Assembly: GCA_964017065.1 (NCBI GenBank)
Contig: OZ024790.1
Location: 1,244,904-1,308,903, forward strand
DNA length: 64,000 bases
Origin: Haliclona indistincta
Lineage: Eukaryota > Porifera > Demospongiae > Haplosclerida > Chalinidae
Direction of reading: 5' to 3'
Under the pieces are notes generated by a model. It saw nothing but the letters and a program-made list of their open reading frames with translations, ran no database searches and was not told the origin of the DNA. The translations under genes and the position numbers were made by a program. Positions 21,062 through 33,750 of the stretch are shown piece by piece (position 1 is the stretch's first letter; every line of letters begins with the position of its first letter).

Positions 21062-24000
21062 CAAGTAACTCTACGTACATAGTAATAATTGGAGTGATTA
21101 TGACAGTAGCATTTGTTGCTGCATGCATGACCTCTATACTTCCATTACATCCTTGTATTGTATCGAGTTTCATTGGTCTAAAATATATATGATTGAATGA
21201 TTTAAGAGATTTTGAATGAGTTATAGATTGGATCTGGTTAACCATAAGAACAAAATAATCAGAGGATTAAGAAAAAAACAGTAATCAATCACTTGCTCAC
21301 TTGTGCTCTGCCCAGTGATGTTGGGCATAATATTTCTATACATTAAGTAGACATGGTCCAGTACCTATCAGGTACTACTGAGGCATGGTCCGGTACCTAT
21401 CAGGTACTCAGTACTGAGCTGAAATGAAACAAAATTAATGCTATGTAAATGAGTAAGTAGATCAACCATGCTGTGCTTACCAAATCATCAGCGCTACACT
21501 CAAAAACGAGAAGCGATCACATGCACAATTGTTTTCTATCACGTGTACAATAGAAATACTAGATCGCTTCTCGGTTCGTGTTGCAAGATCTTTGCAAAAC
21601 GCTTTAAAATGAACGAATTTCACGAACCCTCGGCGTTTGAGCGCCGTTGCAAACTTTGTAGAGTTAGCTCCTTAGTTATGGTTTGCAGAAGGAGCTTTGC
21701 AGCTACAGCCAAACTGCACTGCTAACCAGAAGACAGCAAAGTGCTGACCACAACCGAGATAAGGTGTGTCAAGTGGGCGTGACCGTGAACACTGAGTAGG
21801 TAGCCATAGCTCTTGGCTTTGATAGGCTTTTTCTTGTCTACCACCCCCAGAGCTGTCCTGCTGTTTAGATGGAATCTACAAGTACCTAGGTAGTCAACTA
21901 TGGGCGCGTTTGTTGTCAGAGAAGTCTAAGATGGCCGGAGTCAGGTCATGGCAAGGTGAGCCAGCCATAACTCAAGAACGAAAGCACTTTAGCAAAATCC
22001 ACGAGTCACATTGCAAGCCATTGTCGTGCTAAGTCTGTTCATACCTTTACCGAGTTTCAGAAGTGAGCGATGGTCTCTGCAGCTCGATGGACAGAACGAA
22101 TGAATGAACGAGTGAATGAATGACAAACCAAGTACCGTAACCCTCGCGCATGCGCCGAGGGTTAATGACACTGGCACACATCAGGTGGTGATGGGTGCAT
22201 GATGTCTTGCTCTTGCTGCAGCAGTGCGTCATCTGCATGTGCACTAGCTCTGCAATAACACTGAACATTGACCAATCCGCAAAGTGAGTGTGCAGTGGTC
22301 GATGGGCGTGCATGTCACGTACTCGTTTCATTAACACTACACATGCGACACGCCCCCTCAGCACAGGAAGTCCCTTCTCAGACACGTGGTTGTGAGGTCG
22401 TGACGTCTCTGCTGATCTGTTAACCTATCCACGACTAAGAGAATAAATCGAGCAAGCTGACACGAGTAGTGAACTCAAGACGCGGTCAGACAGCTAGTAC
22501 GAATGGCGATACGGAGGAGCCTGGCCGGGCCCAGTACCTAGTAACAATGAATCAGTGGAGATCAATACTTCAGAATCACATAGTCCATTTCAAACAACTT
22601 TCTCTTGTCTCCTCCTCAAATTTCTCACCACCTCGATCCTATCCTTCCTGATAAAGATTCTCACAATAGCTTCGACTCGTCTCAAGCCCTACCAACAAAC
22701 GAACAAGTACCTTCCGTGAATGCGCAGTTCACGACAAACCTAGCAACCCTCCAATTGAACTTACCAGCCCTCAAATTGAACCTACCAACTCTCGAATCAG
22801 AGAAAATCAGTCTGAAGCACAGCACCAAGGTGTGACTACACACAAAGAAATCATTTGAAGGTGATGCAGATTTTAACAGTCTAGATGATGTTGTGTTGAA
22901 TCAGAGCTGTTGCTGTGGTGGTATAGATGCATGGTGATGATGTGATGATTGATAGTTACTGACCAACAAGATGGACCACTAGTGACAATACAAGAGATTG
23001 ATGTTTGATGAAGCTGTGCTAGGTTATAGTGAACTCTGATAGATTGTCACTAAACAAGATAATAGACAGGTTGCTTGGTATAATTTACGGAGAACTAATT
23101 ACAATCTTTGCTTTGACTGAAAAAGTAAAGTTGCTCAACAGCTAACAATGCTGAGTGACAATCAAAAAGACCTTGCGTTATTGCTAGTAATTCTGCTGAC
23201 TTTAACAAACACAAGCGATGCTACGAGCATGATCTTATATCCGCTCTAGTCACCGTTCTTTAGGGTGCATCAACTGTTTACTCCTTGCGTATGTATGTAG
23301 ATAATTAATATAAGTTAGACAAAGAGGCTGAGGATTTATGCAAAATCTATGGGTTGTTATAGTGAGACTAGAGGTCACTATGTAAATTCCTGTTACTGTA
23401 CAGCTACACTGGTAGTTTGGTTATCAACTGTGATGTGTCCAGCTCTATAGCTTGCTTGATATAATTATAGTATAGGTCTCTTTGTCACTTAGACAAAGCG
23501 TCTCTCTCTGCTGACATGCATATATAGCTATGCATGGACTTTCCCTATTTCGATAAAGCCATGGTTTAGTGCATGACCATCCAAACTTCTAATTAAGTTG
23601 TATTTCCTTAGTACATCCATACCCAATCTATTAATCACTGTAATTCACTGTAATTTGATTTCAAAGATCTTCAATAATAAGCTATTTTTCTGGCTCTGTC
23701 TGCCAAAGTATCTGTTACAAAATAGTTTTAAATCAAAGTACCATTGCAGCTCAGTAAATTATAATCGAATGAGACTATAACTAACTAATTAATGTATGTG
23801 TAGTAGTAGTATTACTGAGCTATGATCAGTTTACTGAAGTCCAGTAAAGCGAGGACCAGTTGGTGGTGCTGTTGTTGTTGCACCAACAGTACTCCCTCCA
23901 CTGGTGAGATCACAGTCCATGGCAGTGATGGTTGCCTTACAGAGACCAGTTCCAGTACGTGGGACTCTAGGGTACGTATATATGATTCGATTCATTGAGA

Positions 24001-24217
24001 AGAAGATATCATAGTTGACTGAACCATAGTTGGTAGCTTGTCCGTTCAGTGTGAACAGGTAGCGACTAGCATAGCATTTGTTCCAACTGCTGCTCTCATA
24101 CTTGACAAACTCATCGCCAACGGTTACGCTCACATGACCGTTCACCACTCCTGCTTTTTTCTCAACCAATTTACCTGGACTGCCATAGCTTTCAAACCCA
24201 TCCAGATGATTAGAATA
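21062..24217. repeat. Duplicated block, copy I, left part
   Basis: Matches 34516-38260 almost base for base, apart from about 0.6 kb present only in the second copy. It continues at 30476-33345 after the 6.26-kb insertion. It holds tetranucleotide GAAT/GAAC runs near 22092-22120, a TAACCCTCGCGCATGCGCCG hairpin at about 22139, and the C-terminal half of the secreted-protein gene. Between 21062 and 23830 I see no supported gene; plus ORFs at 22469-22835 are identical in both copies but have no family features. Confidence 0.9.
23831..24217 (-). pseudogene. Secreted protein, copy I, C-terminal half (split gene)
   Basis: This carries the last ~128 codons of the secreted protein that is intact at 37871-38653, ending GPRFTGLQ-stop. 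The frame is open, but it joins the inserted element at 24218 instead of the N-terminal half, which lies at 30476-30868. No splice sites bridge the gap: the far side has no AG acceptor at the junction. Copy I is thus broken by the insertion. One codon (Asp in GSTDVG of copy II) is missing here. Confidence 0.9.
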
Positions 24218-25143
24218 TTAATGCCAAAAGGCGATACTTTCATAATATTCCTCTGACACCTCTATGAGGAAGGAGGATGGTCTGGAAATGAACCGCTTGG
24301 GCCACTCCCCCGGATTTTGCTTAACAATAACAATGCATTCTGCTACTTTGACGGCAGGGGCCCTCCCCCAACAAAAGAGGGTATTTTAACAGACACCGGC
24401 ATGGTGCCCACCATGGACCTGCCTGCCAGCACCTGGCGTATGTGTACACACCTGCATGGTGCCCACCATGGACCTGCCTGCCAGCACATGGCGTATGTGT
24501 ACACACCTGCATGGTGCCCACCATGGACCTGCCTGCCAGCACATGGCGCATGTGTACAACTCGTGTCCACTTCTATAAGGCTTATAACACTACAAGGCTT
24601 ACAACACTTCAGAGTGCTACCCCCTGGGAGGGCCCCGGCCGTCTGCCATCTGTAACCATGTACAGGAATGAATGAACTACCAGCAACCCGCCGGGTTGCA
24701 CACCTGGGGAGTGTATGGGCCTACCAGCAAGGTAGACCCCTCCCATATGCGTACCAGCAAGGTAGCATTAGTGCATACAGCCAAAAATACAATATAATAC
24801 AGCCAACACATACAATATAATACAGCCTCGGGGGAGCTTGCCAACTGAATGGCTGGCCCAGCGTTCGTCACACTCGTAAGAGCGTAAGTGGTTGGAATAT
24901 ATAATGAATCATGCACAATACACTGTAAATACCATGCAACTTACTTATGTTACCTTTATGTTCCCAAGGGAGTGGAGGGTGGGGTGATAAGTTACCCTTC
25001 GATTTCTTGCTGGGCGAGCGACTGGACAGCTTAGAATGGTGTGGAAACTGGGCAGCATGTCTCACCACGTGGCATGCGCGCGCAAGCTGTCCCCGCCCCT
25101 TGTCATTAACCAATTTTAAAGACTGTGTCTTTCAAAATATTCA
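24218..25143. mobile_element. Unidentified element, unit 1 (internally deleted, 926 bp)
   Basis: The first 526 bp (24218-24743) equal the first 526 bp of unit 2, and the last 160 bp (24984-25143) equal the last 160 bp of unit 2 (30316-30475). The unit starts TTAATGCCAAAAGG and ends TTTCAAAATATTCA. It contains three copies of a 56-bp repeat (CATGGTGCCCACCATGGACC..., 24401-24550) and an inverted GGGGCCCTCCCCC/GGGAGGGCCCC pair. No TIR was found. Confidence 0.7.
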
Positions 25144-28100
25144 TTAATGCCAAAAGGCGATACTTTCATAATATTCCTCTGACACCTCTATGAGGAAGGA
25201 GGATGGTCTGGAAATGAACCGCTTGGGCCACTCCCCCGGATTTTGCTTAACAATAACAATGCATTCTGCTACTTTGACGGCAGGGGCCCTCCCCCAACAA
25301 AAGAGGGTATTTTAACAGACACCGGCATGGTGCCCACCATGGACCTGCCTGCCAGCACCTGGCGTATGTGTACACACCTGCATGGTGCCCACCATGGACC
25401 TGCCTGCCAGCACATGGCGTATGTGTACACACCTGCATGGTGCCCACCATGGACCTGCCTGCCAGCACATGGCACATGTGTACAACTCGTGTCCACTTCT
25501 ATAAGGCTTATAACACTACAAGGCTTACAACACTTCAGAGTGCTACCCCCTGGGAGGGCCCCGGCCGTCTGCCATCTGTAACCATGTACAGGAATGAATG
25601 AACTACCAGCAACCCGCCGGGTTGCACACCTGGGGAGTGTATGGGCCTACCAGCAAGGTAGACCCCTCCAATAGTGCGTAGCACTATACACTCCCAATCC
25701 TAGAAACTATACAAAGTAACTACATTGATTTTATAATACATATAATTCTAGTCCCCTCTATTAATCTTATTTACCCCTGCAAAAATAAAATTGTCACTCT
25801 CTATATTCTCTCATTTACGCTATGCCACAAATAAGACACATACCTAGCATTCACATACTAAATCCAGCCATACAAACACACTCCATGAGAGTAAATGCTG
25901 GGAAGTAGTATCTCGGAAAAGAAACAACAAAGTATCAGGCGCTGTCGGCCCCACGGTGACAACTAGTGCACCAACTGGACAAATATCCTTAATTGACCTA
26001 GTCAAATGGAAAGCAACACCAGTACCACATTGATCGCTCCTAGGTATATGCAACAAAACTGATATGACCAATGAGGAATCACATGAACCAATGGAGACAC
26101 ATCCCAGTGGCTAAAGCATCTCGGGTAAATTCACCTGCACGTAAATAGCACACAGCCCACAATATAACAGCATCAATCCCATTGTCAGACGATACCACAG
26201 ACAATAATGACCACAATAGCAAAGTATGTTGGGTGTAACAGGCAATGCCAAGGGCGATTTCAAACAATTTTTTTTTTTTTTTTTTTTTTTTGACGAGGAG
26301 CACTGAATATCTCGCAAGACGTGATAAAACAAATAACATAAATGAACACCATTCAAATAAGCACGAATAGAACTATTACTAACATCAACAAAACGAATCA
26401 GACAATCCTGCTATGAAGTACACATGATGTCTTTCCGCAGAAGCATAGATTGTGAAGGTAGACAGCCTAAAGATCACTCAAGCACACCATGATCCAATCG
26501 GTCAACCCAATAAAGCTGCCAATTGACAAAGGGATCCAATAGGGGCCAAGTAATATGCAAAATGAGAGATGGAAACAAGTTAACCTTACTGCGAGCCAAA
26601 GCCTTGGCAACTATGTTGGATATACCGGAAGTTAATTATGCTTAGCAGAGAAAGCAACCGATAATTATAAGGGACAAATAAACGTAAAGACAGCACAATA
26701 CGCAAACAGGTCTTGCTGACCACCTAGAAAGCATGACCACCACAGCTGAGTTATCAGAATAACATGCAAACCCAGCCAGCACATATCCCAGAACAGAAAT
26801 AGCAGAATGAGCCCATGATGAAGGTCACTGAATGCTAAACCAACAGGACCAAGTAACCACCACAACCATAAACACCAGACGCCTCAGTGAAAACAAAGCA
26901 AGGAATAAACGCCATCAAGAGAATCACTCAAATCGCAAGGTAACACACAAACACTAAGGCTACAAAACAAGCCAAAATTGTGCACATCAGACAGGCTATA
27001 GCAAGCAACAAAGTATGCATCCAAATTGCCGAAACAATGCATTATTGTAACCACCACCTACTGTACAGCACAAATATGGCATATGCTAGTATAACTATAG
27101 ACAAGAATCAGCATGCCACAAGTACGCAACACACTGTACAGCACAAGCAATGCATCTTGAATAGGCGAATCATAAATATAGCACAACACATGGCACAGCT
27201 AATGCAAGGAATGGATAATAATACTCTAAACAAGAAACAACACACATGTGTGTGTAGCAAAATTCAGCACAAGTAAAACAGACAAACCATACCATAGTGC
27301 AAGATACCATACAGCGCAAGCTACAAGCAACATGTAGCACAAAACATACTGCGCAGCACATAACATCAGACAAATGATAGTGCAGCACACAGCACAGTGA
27401 GCGCAATCAGCAAGCGCATACTGCATAGACACGAAAGAATACTCATGTAGAGCAACAAAACGGGAAACCACCTAGTACAGCACATTCTGCACAGTGCAAG
27501 CAATGCTTAACAGGAATGAAGTACAGTGCAGAACATACTGCAAAACACAAGCAAGGCATAATATATAGACAAGAAACCATATAGTACAACATATACTGCA
27601 CAGAGAAAGGAATGAATAGCGTATAGGCACGAAACAAGTACGGTGCAACACATACTGCCCAGGACAAGCAATGTTCAATGGATACAATATTATAGAGCAA
27701 ATCAGAGCAATATGTACGGCACAGCGTAAGCAATTGACGCATGGACAATAAATAGCAGCAACTACAGTACACTAAAGCATAATTATAACATGTTGCATAG
27801 TTTTAACAATACAGAGGGGAAACAACAAAGTCCAGCAGGTAACCCATGCAACATTGTGCAAGCAATGTAGAGAGGGAACAAGAAGGTCCAGCGAGTAACC
27901 CATGCATACAATATTGAGCTAGCCATATAGACAGGAAACAACATAGTCCAGCAGGTAACCCATACAGCATTGAGATAGCAACGTAGAGAGGAAACGACAT
28001 ATACTTCTGCAGGCAGCCTATATATAGCATTGTGCTAGCGATGAAGAGAGGAAACAACATAGCCTAGCAAGCAAAGCGTACAGTATTGTGCTAGCAAAGG

Positions 28101-30475
28101 CGAGAGGAAACATATATTGCTCAGCAGGCAAGGCACACATACTGATGAGTGTAATGATATTTACAGTACCAACATGAAACAGCATAATACAGCAAACTGA
28201 CAGAGACTAACAATGAGCAAACGACAAAATGCAACATGCAAACGACGACACAATGACAATTAATGAAGGTAAAGTAAACAATGTCTACCGGGTATGATAA
28301 TTATAAGCAAAATGCAGAGAATAATACCAAAAAAACAGCAATCAAATACCACACCGCTAAGGAAGCAAGGAACAGATACCACTGCACACTGCATACTTAA
28401 GCAATGAGAACAAGAAGCAGCCGAGCAAAGCACAATATACAGACGAGAAATCAGCAATTACACATAAGGTATGCAAAAAAAAAAAAAAAAAAAACATACT
28501 GCACTGTCCAATACTGCATACAGCCCAGACAAGCAAACAACCTACTGCATATGGGAGATGTGTAAAATGTACCGACCATAAAACATAACTGTGCATATAG
28601 TGCAACAAGCAAACATCATATACCTCACTGGAGACTACACCTACAAGCAGCCAGCACAGAATGCATACTGCAACAACATTACCAGACAATGCTTACCATT
28701 AACACTAGTACAACACATGCTGTACAAGAAAACCCAACAACTGCACAGCCATGCATTCAGCAAACAAGGTACAAAGTCACTAATGTCCACACAGTCATAC
28801 AAACATGCAAACAAAGCTTATTCTATAGCACAAAGCCACTAAAGCATACCTATATGCAATCAAAACCAGTGATCAGGGAACCAAGAAGTGGAAAAATTAA
28901 TTTACAATAACTAGAGCACCACTCCAGAACAAAAACAAGTGATGAGATCAGCAACAGATGCCACAGGATGTCGAAGGGTGGGTCACCCGTCAAACCAACC
29001 ATAGAAACTAACAACCATATATAAAAAAGGGAAATAGATTCATATGTAGACAGAAGATGCCATGCCACACTACAGGCAGGTTGGTAACAGCATAGGCTGA
29101 ATCCCATACTCAAAGAGGCAACATTACGCAACATTATCTAAGCAAACCATACTCAAAGTTATACGCAATCAACACATGCTGAAACCACGCACACCAACAG
29201 CATCAATAAATGAGGCACTGCAAATCCCTATAAGAAAGCCATAGATAAGAAAAATAAACCTTAAGATGACAATGCCACATATGTACAGGCAAAGCCTAAA
29301 CTACAAGCATCAAACAACAGAGCCCAGTAGGTATGCCAGTAGAGGTGCAGCTAACAACAATGCACATAAAGACAGTCTGTCAATTGCACCCAAATACAGG
29401 CTACAGTAGGTTCTATTACCTCTTGCAAGGGACAAGGGTAAAGCATAAACCGTAGAGCGTAGACCGTAAACAAAATTCCACCAAGTCTTTGATCATGCTC
29501 CATTGTGTGAACAAATACCAGTGAATTGACACATTAGAGACTGCAAGGTAACACTGACTACTCAAATCTTCCAAGTAATAAAACCTCTGCACAACCACAT
29601 AAAATATGGAGCATCACCATACAGCGCCGCACCAATACACAACAGCATGATGCACATACGGATTAGAACAATCCACACAACAACCGCCTACAATAATGTG
29701 ATCATATTCGCAATAACCCATAATACGTACAAGTCATATCACCAGATAAAATTAAAGTCACAAACGAATTCGGTACAATACAGCAAACTGAGTGTATACT
29801 ATGCACTGGACAGCACACAAGCAGCAACACATGTCCGGACACAACAGGATGGACCAACAGTCCACAACCAAACCAACAGAAGACGCACCAACCAGTGTAT
29901 CACTACATATACTGACGACTCAAAACACAACCGTGCTCAGAACACTGTCACTCCACATGAGACCACATGCACCAATAGTACATACGCTATAAATCCAGCC
30001 AAGCAGACACCACTGAACAGCTCAGCCTAGAGAACTACGGACATGCACATACCAGCTCAGCAAGTCTCCCCGCTCACTCAGAATCGGAAACCACGCAGCA
30101 CGACGACGTTGACGGCAAAGACACGAGGTTCCCAGGAGAACTTGGAACGAAACCGTGCTGAACAGCAGTAGAGCACAGAACTCCGACGAGTCACGTGCCC
30201 ACAGACAGTGGACTTAGGAGGCGCGGGCAGCGTACAGCAGAGAAAAGAGAACAGGAAACCGTCGGTGAACACGGCAGTAGACACAGCTACCACCATGCTG
30301 GACGTGTAAGAAACAGTGATAAGTTACCCTTCGATTTCTTGCTGGGCGAGCGACTGGACAGCTTAGAATGGTGTGGAAACTGGGCAGCATGTCTCACCAC
30401 GTGGCATGCGCGCGCAAGCTGTCCCCGCCCCTTGTCATTAACCAATTTTAAAGACTGTGTCTTTCAAAATATTCA
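25144..30475. mobile_element. Unidentified element, unit 2 (5.3 kb, apparently noncoding)
   Basis: This is the full-length partner of unit 1, joined to it directly (...ATATTCA|TTAATGCC...). The sister block shows the empty site GATTAGAATA|CAAATTG (38258), and no target duplication longer than one base is visible. The 4.6-kb interior is rich in A and C on the plus strand, has a T-run (26266-26290) and an A-run (28470-28490), and no ORF above about 130 codons. None of its ORFs shows recognisable domains. The class is not settled: no LTR, TIR, RT or integrase is seen. Confidence 0.6.
26980..28140. repeat. Degenerate 60-70-bp tandem repeats within unit 2
   Basis: Two related families. About 27080-27740 repeats a motif like CAGCACATACTGCACAG..ACAAGCAATG with TAGACAAGAAACC. 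About 27805-28130 repeats GAGAGGAAACAACATAGTCC AGCAGGTAACCCAT with CATTGTGCTAGCAATG five to six times. The copies are diverged, so this is an old array. Long minus-strand ORFs here are by-products of the repeat. Confidence 0.6.
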
Positions 30476-30868
30476 CAAATTGAAGCTGTCTCCAGTGTTG
30501 AGTACTTCAGCACCTGAAATATCATAAAAATCTCCTCCGAAGGCATTGTTAGATGAGTCTCCAATGTTGAAGTTCCATCCTGATGGTGAAGAGAATTGAA
30601 GATCGAACTTGAAGCGACACCTTTGCTGTCCGAGTATAGGATCTGGAAATGTTATCTTGATGACACCTTGTCTGCTGCAAGCACCAGATACTGAACTGGT
30701 CAGTGTTTTCACCCAAGAAATTCTTGATCGAGGATGTATGAATGAAAGTCCATTGTTGAGATCAGCTTCAAAGACCTTTGTGCCAGAAATAGGAGCAGGA
30801 CACTCGTATGCTGCTGTGAAATATGCTGCAGTAGCTAGCACAATAACAAGAGCGGCTTGGCACTTCAT
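30476..30868 (-). pseudogene. Secreted protein, copy I, N-terminal half (split gene)
   Basis: ATG at 30868-30866 opens a signal peptide (MKCQAALVIVLATAAYFTAA) and about 130 codons identical to copy II. The frame then enters the inserted element at 30475 and stops at once. Together with 23831-24217 it makes the complete gene when the insertion is ignored. Confidence 0.92.
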
Positions 30869-30916
30869 GATTGGTTCTAGATGATTATAAGTATGATGTA
30901 TCCAGCTCCAGCTTGC

Positions 30917-30924
30917 TTTATATA
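30917..30924 (-). promoter_or_regulatory. TATA box of secreted-protein gene, copy I
   Basis: TATATAAA on the minus strand lies 48 nt before the ATG at 30868. It is conserved at 38702-38709 in the intact copy. Confidence 0.6.
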
Positions 30925-32865
30925 CTAGTGGGTCTCTTTGTGACTAAGAGGAAGCATTACTCAGCTGAATCTGATTTCAAGAAGCATCCGATCCATGTCT
31001 TGTTATCTGCAACTGTGGATTTGGCTTCTTTAATTTGTTATATTGAAAGACCTAAAAGCACTAGCCATTAATTACATTAGTTAATGTTGTGGAGGAGTGA
31101 ATCATTACACAAGATCCTGAGTGCCATAAGTTGTGTAAAGCACATTAACTTGTTTATTGTGTCTTGCGGACTACATAATGCTTGTGAAGCCCTTAACTCA
31201 ACCTGTATGAGGAAGATTATAGAGTCCTGGAAGTGCCTTTGATGTCACCCACAAAGCATATTTGGCTGCTCAGCAATATAGAGACTGCAATATAGATATG
31301 AATGTGTGATATGTATACTATAGCAACATAATAAAATTATAATCATGATGGCAGCATAATAGCTTGTGACTTCACCTGTGCTGTTTTCATGTCTCGTGTC
31401 TCTCATCGGTGATATCCAATTACATTTACTATGGGCACAGCACTTCTACTTTCCATAAGAGTCTTTATTATTGCTGCTACAGGCTCTTCTGTCATGTCTT
31501 TGAGTGTGAATTATTGTGAATAATAATTGAATGATACTATCGGATCAAAGCTAGCTTGAAGTGGGCTGTGCCTATTATGTCATTCACATGTCAAGATTAT
31601 CGGTTGTGTCTGTGTGGAGCTGATTAGTTGTGTCTAATACGTACATCATACAAGATGATGTCATGATCACACAGTAACAGATGTTGTTATATCATTTTTA
31701 CAAGTGTTTCTATAACATTTATTTCAAGTTGCTCATGATACCGGTCCCTGGCGTTCATTAATCTCACATGCAGATGTAATCTTTTATCAGATCCTGAAAA
31801 TTTCAATACTGACTACATCTCTTGAGATACATTTTAAGAGCTATTTCTGAAGAACCTAAAGACAATTCAGCAGCATGAAATTTATAGTGACTTTAAGAGA
31901 CTGCACCATCTCTAAAAGTTTCATTTTTTACACAAAAATTGCAAACATCCATCATTAGTGTAGTACAGTAGGAACCATACAAAGTATCTGCATGATGCTA
32001 GGTAATTCAGCTTTGGAAGTAAAATGCAATGCACCACTATCTCAGTGAGCCTTAGCTGTGTCATTTCAACTGAATTCAGCCGGCAAAAATACTGTATCAG
32101 TTAACTGCACCACCATGCAGTTGCATGCACTTGTACTCTGTGCAGTGGAATTAATTATTGTGCATGAGGCGTAGATATAGCAATACTATTTAGCTTATAG
32201 TCAATGATGTCGATCTGACATACACTATGAGACCTAGTGCTAACTCTTTCCACGCAAGCAAAAAATGCAGCCAGTTGCAGTTATTGTATTTTTGTGATGC
32301 ACTTCAGTTCAAACGGCTTGTTTAATGTCAGGCTTCTCTGTCATGAAGGTCTCATGAACGTGTTTGATGTCATATCAGGCTTCTCATCAATAACTTATAA
32401 TCGGTGATGAGCTTATGACAAAAGTCGGTTAAAGAGCAGCTATTTTCTCAATCATTATGGCCACAGGAGGTGCTATAATGGGACTCCGGAAGTGAATTCA
32501 CGTTTAATTAGCGCTTAATTGCATACTATTGTCCGTTATTGGGAAAGGCTTTTGTATCGCCTTTTCAATAATTATTACAATAGTTATAATTATAATGATT
32601 ATTACCAATCAAAATAAAATGCAATAAAATAAAATGCAATAAAATAAAATGCAATTATAATGTACACACACATTAGAGATAGTCTAACTACACATGAAGC
32701 ACAGTATAGTCTATAGCACACACTGCATGAGTCACTTTAACCTTGAATGAAATTATGTTTTGCAGTCACCCAGTATATTAGTACATTAAAAATATTTGAT
32801 ATTGGAAATTTTATTATTGAACTCAATCTACAAAAAAATAATAAGACAAGAAGCAGTAAAAATAG
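30925..32865. other. Duplicated noncoding spacer, copy I
   Basis: Matches 38710-40642 with only small indels (for example ATAAAATGCA repeats at 32610-32655). No exons were found on either strand. AATAAA (minus strand, 32810-32815) near the right end belongs to receptor fragment C. Confidence 0.7.
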
Positions 32866-33345
32866 TCATAATTTTATATTAAACTCACTTGTTTGAAGTG
32901 CCTTCAAAATCAATGTCACTGTTGTAATTGTTGTGATCAAACCAACGACAAATAAAACAGTTATCACCACCACAGCTAATCCACCAGGTCCACCAACTGC
33001 ATCTAATGGTGTACGAGTATTCAGAGGTGACTGTGATATAGAATTTGATGACTGTGACCCTGCAGTGCTTGTCACAACTTTAGGAACTAGAGGGGAACTT
33101 AATGATGATAGTTGAATGTATTCTTGAGAGGAGTAAATGGTAGCAGAGGATGATGCTGTTGACACTGTTGCAGCTGAGGCTTCTATTCTGGAAAAAGTTG
33201 TCAAAGAAGGCCGTACGATGGTCGCTGTAGGTGACTCTATTTGACAAACATAATGTGTAATACTTAGAAAGTTCATCGTGTGAAGCATTATACCTGATTT
33301 GTAAGTGGAAATAACACTCAATAACTCAGTTATAGAGACTTTAGT
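32866..33345 (-). pseudogene. Receptor C: 3' terminal exons only
   Basis: The terminal exon 33236-32866 encodes a Ser/Thr-rich stalk, the membrane helix GLAVVVITVLFVVGLITTI and the tail KALQTSEFNIKL. Upstream lies a linker exon (about 33298-33345) cut off where a fragment of the 742-bp arm element begins (33350). This is the right end of the tandemly duplicated block: its partner is receptor B exons 16-17. No ectodomain exons remain. Confidence 0.9.
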
Positions 33346-33349
33346 CGTT

Positions 33350-33585
33350 TAAGGGTGCAGGTTCACGCCCATGCATGTATTTTTGGGTGGTTGCTAGGGG
33401 ACTGTATCTCAGAAACCACTGCTGATATTCCAAGAAACCAAAGACCTATGTTATAAGACTGGTGTAGGATGTACACATTGCAAATTATGAGCGCTGAAAG
33501 TGCCAGACGGAAACGTGACGGGCACGGCTAGATACAATGCTTAGGCTAATAAAACTTTCGTTCACTCAGGCAGTAGAACTTCAAG
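33350..33585. mobile_element. Fragment of the 742-bp arm element
   Basis: Strong match to 798-1033 of the left arm at 319-1060 (GGGTGCAG(T/G)TTCACGCCCA through GAACTTCA). It lies at the junction between the truncated linker exon of receptor C and unrelated sequence, so it may have taken part in the rearrangement. Confidence 0.8.
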
Positions 33586-33750
33586 GCAATAAGGCTTGTT
33601 ACAGTGCGAAAAATCGCTCAAGCTTCTATCAGCTCACAAACAAGCATCTCTGACATGTTCGCACTAGCAACGGACGCGGAGTGTTTCAACGCACACGGTC
33701 CGTTTCCAATCCCGCGGTTACATAGTCTCATAAATCTATGGATACCAAGG

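Noticed and set aside
22469..22835. Plus ORFs of 60 and 76 codons, also at 36509-36875
   Set aside because: They are identical in both block copies only because the block duplicated recently; no domain, promoter or splice support.
24316..24675. 112-codon plus ORF and 75-76-codon minus ORFs, repeated at 25242-25601
   Set aside because: They are produced by a 56-bp minisatellite in the 5.3-kb element and exist on both strands at once.
24218..25143. Left LTR of an LTR retrotransposon
   Set aside because: Only the first 526 and last 160 bp recur, there is no right-hand 926-bp copy, no primer-binding site, no gag or pol, and no target duplication.
27170..28910. Several hydrophobic minus-strand ORFs (up to 110 codons)
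   Set aside because: They arise from the A/C-rich degenerate repeats and have no domain features, starts or splice logic.
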